This document shows, one piece after another, positions 53,501-64,000 of a stretch of 64,000 nucleotides of DNA. Source of the stretch: Mortierella alpina (lineage: Eukaryota > Mortierellomycota > Mortierellomycetes > Mortierellales > Mortierellaceae); assembly GCA_029449245.1 (NCBI GenBank), contig JANATF010000002.1, positions 2,170,001-2,234,000 on the forward strand, written 5' to 3'. Below the pieces are notes generated by a model that saw only the letters and a program-made list of their open reading frames with translations, searched no databases and was not told the DNA's origin. The first letter of the stretch is position 1; each line of letters starts with the position of its first letter. Both the position numbers and the translations under genes were made by a program.

Positions 53501-56500
53501 ATTGAAGGATACTCAGTGGGAGTTGGCACATCATATCGGCCTGGATCCTCGCTCTGCCGATGTCAGGAATGTCGTCTTCACTAGACAGACATACTTTGAT
53601 GACTTTGTCGAATCAGAGGACACTGCTGTTCTTGCCGAGATGATCGAACATGACTCTCCTGTTTATCAGTATGTGGTGGGATTGACGAGACTTCTGGAGT
53701 ACATGGCCATCATGCTCATCCAGGATAATGTCTGCATTCTTTACGTAAGTCATATCAATATTGAGCGACCAGGACGAGAGTACTTTTTTAAGGTCTTGTT
53801 GGTCCACGGGCATGTACTGATCATATGAATACTTGCACCTTCCTCATCATTCAATAGGAGCTCTCCCGGCTACTTATGGAGATTGACTTCCCGGAAGATT
53901 CGTCCGTTATTATCAATATTGTGCTTCGAAGCGTAGGACGGATCGTTGCGGATATGGTCGCAAGAGGTATCTCTATAGAGGAAAAGTTTGCTAGCATTTA
54001 CTTGCAAATTGTGCGGCGAATGCTTGAGAACAGGAAGGCGAGTAGACCGTTGTCAGAGACGCCTTCCAAGGATTTCGATCAGGAGCAAGAGCGGGAGCTC
54101 CGAGACTGTGTGCATACTGAGCAACGATTGATGACTCTGCACATTCTTGGCATGATACTGAGAGGCATGGGAAACAGCGTGGATGTATTTGAGCTGCTTC
54201 AAGGATTTGACACATTGGCGAGTACGATCTTGCTGGAAAAGCGATCCTGCCATCATCCAGCCCAACAGCAGCCACCGGAGCAAGCCGCATCCTATGCAGC
54301 CTCCTTGGCTTACCCGGGTCTTTGCCAGGATTGCTTCCGTTCCGATATTGTCGTTTCCGATCTTGCCCTGTGGCTCTTCAGGGAATTGGCGTTGCAGGAC
54401 TCTGGAAATGTGTCTATCACTACGTGGGTCATCACCATGCTAAAGTCCACTCTGTCGGGAATCGAGGAGCTGCGGAGGCAGAGCGATACCGCAAAGGTGA
54501 CCAGCAAGTACAGCCATGGCCTCCTCCAGGTCCAGCAAGACGTTCAACAGGATCAAGCGCATTCTTTGCTGGCTTACCTGTATACAAAAGTTTGCGGGAC
54601 CGTCTCTCTTGTCTTTCGGAAGAGTGGCAATTCAAAGCTTGCCTTTGGAGAGGCTTGCGGAATGCAGATCCTGCTAAGCGTACTGAGCGTAAGTCTTTGT
54701 GAGATAAAGGGATAGTGTGATATTCGATACTGGAATATGGATCGGTGCACACCAAGGTGCTAATGCTTTACCCCCATGCTACATAGAGCACACAACACAC
54801 AGACATTGCAACTGCAGCACTCGTGGCGATTGGCGACTTTTTTGCAGGGTATGAAGGAACCAAGACGCTGCTTGGCGACAGCTTCGGCTATGATGGCTTT
54901 TTGGAGATTGTACTGGACTCTTGCCGACCACTTGACAAGTGAGTACCGCACAGACATCGAAGCACCTGCTTTATAATGAACCCAGACATCGACAGTACTT
55001 GCCTTACTAATGTACTTGTGCTTTCAATTAGGGTTTGCTGCGAGATTGTATTAGAGGTGGCCACGGTCGGCAACGTCATGTCAACAAAGTCCCGTCCTCA
55101 TGTCGAGTCAGACAGCTCCATCTATTGCACTGAGGTTTGGCCGTTCATTGCCAATCTCCTGGACCCGCAGCCCCTCTACCACTCTGTGCTTCCTTTCACG
55201 AGCCCTAGAAAAGTAGGCAACCGCAACTCTTTCAGGGCTGGCGATTCGACATCTTCGCTCTCAAAATTTGATAAGCATGGAGGGTCGCCGGCTTACCAGA
55301 CGAACGGGAGAGGCACTCCATCGAGGCCCAGCAGTGTGTATCTGGAGGAGGCTATGGATCTCGCAGGACCGGGTATTCCAGGCACTCAAGGAGGATTAGG
55401 TAGTTCTCTCTCCACTTCCTCGTCTTCAGCAGCCTCAGGGAACGCAGGCGTTAATTCCGGCGGCAGCAATCGATACAGTATCTTCAACATGTCACCCTGG
55501 TCAAACTCTGTGACACCATCCATCTCTATCTCTTCGGCTCACGAGCAGCTGGAAAGCAGCCCTATGCCACTACCGCAGCTTGTCATGGACCACTTCGAAC
55601 CTGCTGGCCCAGGTTCTTCGAGGAGAAGCAGCCTGCATCTCCACGGCAGCGGGCGCTCAACACCTGCACCTTCAGGCATGGACATCCCTTCCGGAGAAGA
55701 TGGAGGCACTGGCAACCGGTCCTTTGAGGAGCAGAAACTGAAAGGTGGGATTACCAACAGGAAGCGTAGCAATTCTCGCAATCTTGGAGGATTCGGCCTA
55801 AATACGACCAACCTTGGCTTCCACTCTGTTGTGCCATCGGAGAGAATCGCATTCAAACAGCTTGCAGGAATCGTGTTCAGGGACGCGGACGCGGCAAGGA
55901 TGACCTTACGTCTCCTCGGAAAAATCATTGAGTGCAACAACCCTAAGCTGGCCACGGACTACTTCAACCTTTTAATGTTGCTCATGGAGGTAACACCACG
56001 GAACAAAGAGCTACTCGCCCGCAACGATGGCTTGCGATTCATGTTGCAGATTTTGTTCAGGAGAGGTCGACAGCAGGATGGACTTGGCATTAACACGTCA
56101 GGGTATCCTTATCTACCAAGGCCCACGGACCCGCCCTTTGTGGATCTGGTACCAGCGATGGGTGCCTATGATATCTCTGTGGAGGACGTTCGGCTCCTGT
56201 TCGATGCCGTCTATGACCCGCTGGACATGTTTTACCGCTTGACATCTGAGCCCAGTAAGACGATGCCAGCACTTGCCAGCGCGATCAAAGATTCGCTAGG
56301 CCCTCTTCCAGAACTGCCAACAAAGTTTGACCGGGATGCAAGCCCAAGACGGAACTCGGCAGGAAGGCCGCGATCCGAATCAGCCAGCGCCCTTACTGCG
56401 TACACGGGTCGCAAAGCAGGAGGACGATACTCGGGCAACAACTCGGGTGCTTTTGCTGGTATCCAATTCAACCCGCTCTTTATTGGAGAAATGGAGCAAC

Positions 56501-59500
56501 AGATGATGTATGCCATCGAGAAGATCTCGGAGAGAGTCGATCCACCAGCTTATTTCAACTTTAATGGACTCGATGCCAGTCTGACAACTCATCCCGGCAC
56601 CGTGGACAAGGTTGTGTCGGCCAAAGGTGGCTACACTGTGAGCGTCTGGGTTAAGGTCACGGCTTTCCTCGAGAAGGAGACAGGTTTATTCTGCTACGAG
56701 GAAGAGAATGGGAGCAGGACCATCTTTGAGCTGTACTTCAAGTCTCTGGACCAATCTAATCGGTACTGCCTCTGCGTCCGGACTCAACATTACCCTTCTC
56801 CGCCCGAGGACTTTGTGTTTGATCGCTTCGACTTTGCCGAGACGGGAATCTGGCACCACGTTGTCTTTGTGCACCACAAGACGATGAAGTTGATGGTAGA
56901 TGGATGTGTGATCCAATCTTATGGAACATTCAACCAGCGCAGGCAGGAGAAGGAAGGTACCCTTGTCGGAGTCCTTGGCAGAAAGGGACGGAGCAGTATA
57001 TCAGGACCAGCTGCACACTCACCTGCAATGAAGGAGGCATCTGTTTTGAGCAACTCGACAATACCTAATGATATTCAGAAGCAACATGTGTACTCAATGT
57101 CAACAACGTCATTGTCGTCATCATTCCAACAACCTTCACAGCCCAACATGCAGGAGACCTCTCTTGGATACTTTTGTGGACAAGCCGGCAAAGTTCATTT
57201 TTTGCAAGGGGAATGGGACCAAGCGACTGCCGAGAAAGTGTATAATCTTGGACCTGCATCGACGGATTCTTGGAAGACACACGACATCAAGAGCGCCGTC
57301 ATTGCTATCCTGGACCCTGAAGGCTTTGTCGGAGACATGGACAAGGAGCTTGACAACAGTAGCGGATCATCGGCAAACAGCCCCAACAAACGTTCGACCC
57401 TTGGCTCCCTTCAAGGTGGACTGACCATCCATAAGACTCAAGCAATGCGGAACTTGATCGGACAGATTGGAGGAATCCAGCTGTGCTTCCGGTTCCTGGA
57501 GATGAACCCATCACACCTGCAACTGGTGGGACTCAGAGTGATCTCCAATTTGTTGTACAAGTCTCCAGAGAACATTGCCCAGTTCCAAAACGAACTGGAT
57601 GGATACGAGATCATGTACGATCTCTTGCTCAGCACTGCCTCGGAGCTCTCGGTGGATCACTTCGGTGTCTTGTTTGACATCGCCATCAATGGCATGGTCA
57701 AGGATGAACACCTTATCCTTTCAAACATGCCGTGTGTTCAATTGATCCTGCACCTGCTGCCGCACACGATTGACTCTGTGCAGTCCTATATCCTTCGTAC
57801 CCTGGTCGATCTAATTGTCGAATCGACCGAGAACATGCGACTGTGGAGAGCTTCGTTCGGTATGACCACCTTGTTCGAGCTGTTCAAGACTCTGCCGGCC
57901 CAACTTCGACCGTTTTTGATGTGGACTCTAGAATCCATGATGGACGGCATGACCGTGCAGGAGCTGGGACTTCTCATTGGCTTTATAGGCCATGAGGAGG
58001 TTGAGCTGTTCGAGGTCAGACGGGACATTATCGAGATGCTGTTCAAGCGCATGACAACGGACCACGGCTTGGTGGATCTTTTGGGCTCAGGTCTGGAGGG
58101 CGTGACAGTACTGATCGGGCTGCTGGATTCACCCAACGAGCACTTTCGCATCTTGATTCTCAAGATGATAGGCATCCTGCTGAGTGACAACACAAAGTCC
58201 GGAAAGGCAGCGCTGGATAAACCCAATATTGGCATTGGATTGATCCGCTCAACGCTCGAGAAGTACACGCTTTCTATGGACGTCATTCAAATTCTTCTGG
58301 GCCTGGCCCAAAACTGCTACCGGTGCGATGCCAATGCTCGTTTGTTCGAGAAGGGAGGAGTCGTCGCGGTGCCCAGAAAGTCGGCAGACAGAGTGACCTC
58401 AGCCCCACATCAAAGGTCGCCTATGGCCATAACGCCGCCTCCGTTACCGATGCGGGAGCTCCCTCAACTGGCGACAACACCCGAACAGCACGGCGGCAGT
58501 TTCACTGTGGGCAGTCTTGAGCCAAATGCTCAGGAACCACGGTCTACCACCGTGGATACCCAGGACACAATCCTTCAAGAGTCTGCAACCCCGAGGAAGC
58601 ATGTGCACTCGAACAACGCGAATGCACCTTATATCAAGATGAATCCCCTACCTGTGGAATCCACCTTTGTGGGCTCAGGAAGCCTCCCCATGGCAGGAAA
58701 CGCAGCGGCAGCAGCATCGACCAGCTCTCTGAACAGCACTGGGACAGCAAAGTTCACGGATGAGTTGACATATGCCAGTATGATTCGCTTGATCTTGGAA
58801 CTCACTGGATCGTTACCCCACACGGATTTGGTCACGCACACCCTTACGGATTTGAAGCGACTCATGACATCTGAGAACATGAGGATCCTATGGGAGTCCG
58901 GATGGGTCAATTGGGTAGGCGCGTTCATGCTGGACAAGGCCAAGGTGCGGGTCACCTCCGCGGCCGAGAACTTGAGCTATAACCGAGCGATGGGGGTTCT
59001 GGACGGGATGATGCAAAAGATGATGATCTTTGATTTGTCCCGAAAGGGCTCTATCACAGCGCGGAACAAGGGATCGCTTGTGAGCCGTGACGAGGATGTT
59101 GGAGTTCAGCTCCGCTTGACGGAAGCAGCACTGGCCTGGTTCGACAAAAATCCCAACCTGGACACGGATGCAGCGAATGTCATCTGCAAGGGTCTTGTGA
59201 TCCTTTTCCGTCGACTGGAGGAACTCTCGCGCAAGTTTGAAGAGAAGCAGCGACGGGCAGAAAAGGCACGACTTGAGGCGCTGGAGCAGGAGAGGGCATT
59301 GCAGGCCCAGCTACGAGCGCAGGAGCAGGAGCAGGAACGACTTGCGTTGGAGGCTGTGTCGACAGCTCTCAATGGTGTCCTTGACAGCTTTGGCGACTCT
59401 GGGCATAGCGACGAGTATGACACAAAGTCGGTGCTCTTGAGAGCCGATGAAGGCGACACGGACGCGGAGGAACTCTCGGTTGACCAGCGCACCACCGGTG

Positions 59501-60504
59501 AGGAGTCCTTGGCAAGCGAAGGACTGACGGCGCCTCTATCGGGATCCATCTCTCCGACGTGCTCAAGTGCGTCGACGTTGTCGTTACCATTGTCAACTCT
59601 CTCGGCGAATGCAGTGCTTACCCGCGATGGACCCAACTCTCCAGGAGCGTCAAGAACACCACCGGGCTCCAACCCGACGCAAGTCCAGCACCAGCACCAG
59701 CATCAACAGCGTCAATACTCTCAACAGCAGCAACCACAACACGGTCGCCGACCTCAGCGCCAGTTGCATCAGTCAAGGTATTCGACCTCGCTTTCCAATT
59801 CCTCCACACCACCTGCGCTTCCCGATCCCTCGTCGTCTATGCATATGCAGACCCAGGAGCTGACAGTAAGCGGATCAGGCGGCATTTTTTGGCCGCCTCT
59901 TGGTCTGTATGAGCACTTTGCCAACTGCATCAACAACCTGGCGTGCTACAACAACTCGGCAATCCGTGCTGCGATGAAGTCCAGCGGCCTGTTTAAGATC
60001 CGGGACAGTCTGCTGGAGAAACTCGGCAAAATGGGAATTGACCCTGCCACGGGAGCAGGTATGGCCATCGGCGGCCATTACTTGGGAGTGCCCTCGCACC
60101 ACCAACACCACCAACATCATCATCATCATCAACACCATCATCACCATCATCAGTTGCAGCACCCACTCCCAGCGCAGAGTTCGTTAGGGTATGCGCAAAG
60201 CCAGGTGCTTCAGCACTCGTCGTCCTTCAGTGGCCAAGACACGCACAGCCAGCACGCCATTGGCAATAATCACAATAGCAGCAACGTCCACGACAGCATT
60301 TACAACAGTGGCGGCAATAATAATCATCCAGCCGGCAATACCCCCTACGGCCACAACAGCAGCCATCACGTCGCCACACCTAATTCATCTGCTACCCAAG
60401 GCAACGCGCATCCAAGCGACAGCAACGGCGGCCGTACTCGTCCCCGTGCAAGTCAGCGGCAGATATCAGCAGAGCTCGGCTTGGGAGTGCAGACCCACTA
60501 TTAA
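50501..60504 (+). CDS. Neurobeachin/WDFY3-like scaffold lacking a BEACH domain
   Basis: join(50501..50592, 51042..51209, 51295..51382, 51476..51629, 51728..52689, 52797..53744, 53858..54688, 54787..54938, 55032..60504), 2955 residues; total length and all phases fit. Intron 1 uses a GC donor (AAAAG|GCAAGTG). The N-terminal two thirds are ARM/HEAT-like helices interrupted by Ser-rich linkers. A concanavalin-like LamG domain, typical of the BEACH family, lies around 56600-57270 (GGYTVSVWVKV, FETGIWHHVVF-like strand, LMVDG). It is followed by the DUF4704-type armadillo region, a coiled coil (59210-59360), Gln/Ser-rich disorder and a His-rich tract (60090-60160). There is no PH-BEACH or WD40 part, and the next gene starts about 550 bases on. 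Such proteins scaffold membrane traffic and autophagy. Confidence 0.82.
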
Positions 60505-61056
60505 AATATCCTCTTTCGCGTAACATAAATACTCGGTTGTCGTACATGTGTAACGGGATCTCACTTGCAACTTTGCTTCCAAGTATTGACATGCACGGGA
60601 AAATACGGCGTGCGGGATAACAAATTGTGCAGGGTGTTGTTGCCATAAGGTTTTTTTTTTACCTCAGGGCGAAGTTTATCCTTCCCAGGAGGGTATTTGT
60701 GTTCACAGAACGTTTCGTCCCAGGGCAGGAAAATCGGGGAGCAGAAGACTGGCATGCCTCATTACCTGGGAAAGTTGACCTTTTTGTTTCTTCGCCAATT
60801 ACCCTCGCTCCAAAGTCCAAGCGCACCAGTCGCTCCATCAACTCTCCTCTGTCCTCTTGCACCTTGCTTTCTTGGTACTTTGCCTGATACTGGTCGCTCA
60901 ATGTAGATGTAGTAGTGTCGACCAAGCTACTTACACGAGATTATCCCTTCCACAATCCAGCAACCCTTGCTAGCAAACAACCCCTGCTAGCCAACAGCGC
61001 AGACGACAGCACTTATTTTACCCCTCGCCTCGCGTAAAAGTTTTTACAAGTCAACC
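60505..61056. other. Spacer between BEACH-like gene and NLR-C
   Basis: 3' flank of the BEACH-like gene and promoter side of NLR-C. A T9 run lies at 60652. Nothing else recognised. Confidence 0.35.
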
Positions 61057-64000
61057 ATGAACTGTAAGAAGGTAAAAACTTTACAAGGAATGATGGTTAA
61101 TGAAGGCGTAGAGCAGAGTTCTTAAGCTCTATCCGCTCTGCCATTGAATAGCATCGAGTACGATCTACAAAGAGTCTGGCACGCCAGTCTCTGGCAGAGT
61201 CTCCGTGGTCACTGACCATCAGCGTAAGCACCACAGCTTTGCGCTGGTAAAATGATCTTTTTTGGTTGCCAAGAATCGACAGCTAATAACGTGTGTGGCA
61301 CTCCGTTGAAAAGTACAGAAAGGCTTGAAAGCGATCAAGAAAGGCGATGAATATCGAGATCGAGGTGATTTCGACAAGGCCAAAGCAAAGTACGAGAAGG
61401 CTGCCAAGTTTCACCCCAGTGAGGCTCACGATCGGCTGGCGATTCTACCCCTCTGCAAGGTATCCATGGAAGGCGACGATCCTGACCGACTCATTCCAGT
61501 TGGATGGCATGCGCGCGCCCACAACGCGAAGGAAACGTTGAAACAAGTGTGGAAGCATCCCTCTCCTGCCCCACCTAAAGAGAAATCCTTCTTCCCAAGA
61601 CCCGCCTTGTCCACTCAGTCCACTGTTGCTTCTCTCTCGATCTCCGACTCCCAATCCACCTTCATGTCGATATCAACTTGCACAACTACATCCACTCCAA
61701 CCAGTCCATCCACACTGGGTACTCCCTCAACTTTAGCGTCCGAGCCTGCTGTCTGTGATTATGGCACAGTCTCAGATGTGCGGTCCCTGACCACCGCCTA
61801 CAAGACTGCGGACGAGGGAGCGCGCAGGCTCATCGAACAACAGATCTACGACATCATCAAGGAGTTCGGACAACGTCAAGTGACTTTGACACTGTGCAGG
61901 AGCTGGTAGTCCTCGCCAACATCCAAGATCGGGATATATTCCTACACATCGTCACAGAGATCCTCCGTGTCCTGAGAGATATGCCTCTCCTCTCCGATAT
62001 CGCGCTTCAAGGGCTGGCAGTAATCTTGGACTTGTTTCCTGACGCCATTGATATGGGTTCAATGCAAGGCGCCTTCGTGGAGATGCTCGCATCGCTCCAA
62101 AAGCGTCTGCGTGGCATCCGTACTGTCAACAATGATCTTCAGCTGGTGCCTTTGCTGTCTGCTCTCAATGCACTCTTCGACGCCATGGTGCGCAGAGGAG
62201 TGTTTGGGCTCGACCGTGAGGGCGTCTACAATGACCTCAGAACTCACTTGACTGGCCTAACCTCACATTCAAACGTGATGGTATGCTTCCAGGCACTGTA
62301 CGCCAAGCAGGCCCTTGCCATCATTGGCAACGACGAGTCACTCCCGATGAGTGTGTTCCGCCGTGGGAAACTGGCCTTCGTGCTAGCCGGGAATATCTCA
62401 AGTATGGCAACCACGTTCGATTTGGCCAGCGCAGGGTCTGCATACCAAATCATCAAGGAAATATTCGACTTCTCCATTCAGGATCGCTGGTACCAGGGCT
62501 TGATCTACGTCGACTATCTTGTGGGACAACGTAGTTGGTGGCAGCTTGAGGACTTTGTGCTTCACAGCAAGTTCCAGACCGATGTCTGCTTTCAGCTTGG
62601 AGTGGTTCTGCGGCTCGAACAGATTGCCGTTGTACAGATGGATGTCGCGATCAGGGATGGTGCCATCAAGTTTCTCGCTGCCCTTGGAGAGAACCCTATT
62701 CCGTTGGTACCTGAGATGGTGCAGAGTACTCTTCGGCGTCTAGAGGCACTGAAAAACTCTACCAGTGGCTCGAAGGGCGACGTGGCCACCCCGAATGTCT
62801 ACCAGCTCGACCTGCGACCAGTCTGGGATCCCGCCTGGCTTGCTGCCCCAAAAGGGATATTGTTCAAAGTTGTTCAGGATAGAGATCGTCGTGATGCGAC
62901 AATAGATACTATACCTGCTACACTTGATACCATCCTACAGGCTGTAGTGATCCCCACGCCAAGTCGCAAAGACGTTCATTCCGCTCTCAAGAACTACTAC
63001 GAACAGGACCTCGTCATTCTAAGAGTTTCAGGAGATATACTGCCGTTGGAGACATGCTTTGTCAATCTAGCCATTGTCGAGGCTCCAGCACAGCGGGAAC
63101 AGGACAAGCAAGATCTCAAGGTGCAGGCGGCTGTCTTTCATCGAATCCCTAGTGCCGAAGCCGTGGAACAAGTCGATATGCAGAAGCCTATCCCCCTGGA
63201 GGAACTTTTCAACAAGCGCAAGCTACATGATGGAAAAGAAGACGTTCCTAAAATCATCTTGGTGCAAGGACGAGCAGGGGTCGGCAAGACAACACTTTGC
63301 AAAAAGCTTGTACATGCACATCAGACAGGATTGTGGGAGGACCGCTTCGACACCGTACTGTGGCTTCCGTTGCGTCAAATCAGAGCATTCAAGTCGCGCA
63401 CTCTGGAAGGCCTTTTCCGGGAGAAGTTTTTCACTCAAGGCCTCGATCAAGAAAATGGTGCGCTGGCTCACGAACTTGCAGCTTCTGCTCAGCGAGGCAG
63501 AGTACTTTTCGTCTTGGACGGTCTGGATGAGATTGCAAAAGACACACGATGTGATGACGGCCTGGCCTTGAAGACATTCCTGAAGATCCTTCTTGCACAA
63601 CAGCACGTGGTCATCACCTCAAGGCCCTCTGGCGTGGACAGGTCGTTACTACCGACTATCGATCTTGAGCTCGAGACCATAGGGTTCAGCCAGCAGAATG
63701 TTTCCGACTTTCTGACAAAGGTACTGGAGCCTGAGGCGGCCCAGACAGTTCAGGATTTCATTCAACGAACGCCATTGATGCAAGGACTAGTCAATATTCC
63801 TGTGCAACTCGACGTGATCTGCTTCAGCTGGGATTCTCTTCCGACGGACGGTCCAGCAATCACCATGACAGGACTGTATCAGCTCATGGTGCGGAAACTA
63901 TGGTGCAAGGACGCATTGCGGCTAAAAAAGTCAGCGGACGGAGAGAAATTGACACAAGAACATATCAACCAACTGGACCCTCAAGAAATCGACGAGTTGA
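61057..64000 (+). CDS. NACHT NLR (STAND) protein, NLR-C (3' end outside window; frame break at about 61885)
   Basis: Predicted exon 1 61057-61071 (MNCKK) is joined across an intron with a textbook GCTAATAAC branch site to an exon starting at 61319. The N-terminus has one TPR-like helix pair (GDEYRDRGDFDKAKAKYEKA) and a Ser/Thr-rich linker. The frame then ends at 61909, but the frame one base over is open from about 61880 to the window end. Either one base is missing near 61885, or a 20-base GT-AG segment (61882-61901) is removed. The following helical region resembles NLR-A (QALYAKQAL...NDES against QAMYAFQAL...DEES). NACHT: Walker A GRAGVGKTT near 63270 and Walker B VLFVLDGLDE near 63510, then a TSRP sensor-like motif. 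The C-terminal sensor domain is outside the window. Confidence 0.75.

Noticed and set aside
61085-61150. Possible tRNA gene (GGCGTAGAGCAG...)
   Set aside because: No acceptor stem pairing and no GGTTC-type B box on either strand; it lies inside the predicted first intron of NLR-C.

Overview
The window looks like nuclear DNA of a filamentous fungus, most likely an early-diverging one of the Mortierella type. That placement is inferred from gene content and style and was not tested by any search. Genes are interrupted by short GT-AG introns of roughly 75-260 bases, many with branch sites close to CTAAC, and there are also a few GC-AG introns. Proteins carry long Gln, His and Ser tracts. The conserved genes are eukaryotic: ARL5-type GTPase, TRAPPC13, a VID27-like protein, a neurobeachin/WDFY3-like scaffold, fucose-1-phosphate guanylyltransferase and an MFS transporter.

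Left third (1-27.3 kb). This is a tandem segmental duplication with an offset of about 15.8 kb. Each copy holds, in order, a coiled-coil protein gene, a 1779-residue NACHT-WD40 (NLR/STAND) gene, and a convergent asparagine-synthase-like gene whose stop codon lies under 70 bases from the NLR stop. Copy A (1-11.5 kb) has an intact coiled-coil gene (5' end outside the window) and an intact NLR. Its asparagine-synthase gene has lost its native 5' end, which is replaced by a fragment of the His-rich gene found at 32 kb. Copy B (about 13.8-27.3 kb) has a decayed coiled-coil pseudogene, an hAT transposon nested inside a smaller hAT-like element, an intact NLR and an intact asparagine-synthase gene. 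Both NLRs end in 12 near-identical 42-residue WD40 repeats that differ at only a few positions, the pattern known from fungal allorecognition NLRs.

Middle (27.3-49.1 kb). A fucose-1-phosphate guanylyltransferase gene diverges from asparagine synthase B. It is followed by a large His-rich protein gene, an ARL5-like small GTPase whose first coding exon is only the ATG, a 3-kb array of about 580-base repeats in two opposed orientations, two small unrecognised multi-exon genes, a VID27-like gene lacking the C-terminal domain, a small secreted cysteine-rich protein, an MFS transporter and TRAPPC13.

Right (50.5-64 kb). A nine-exon, about 2955-residue protein resembles the N-terminal part of BEACH proteins but has no BEACH domain. 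It is followed by a third NACHT NLR (NLR-C), cut by the window edge, whose N-terminal helical region resembles that of the first two. The window is therefore rich in NLR genes. The best candidate for an undescribed system is the duplicated NLR plus asparagine-synthase module with diversifying WD40 repeats.

Exon coordinates were set by hand from splice signals and reading-frame phase. For each multi-exon gene with a listed join, the total length is divisible by three.
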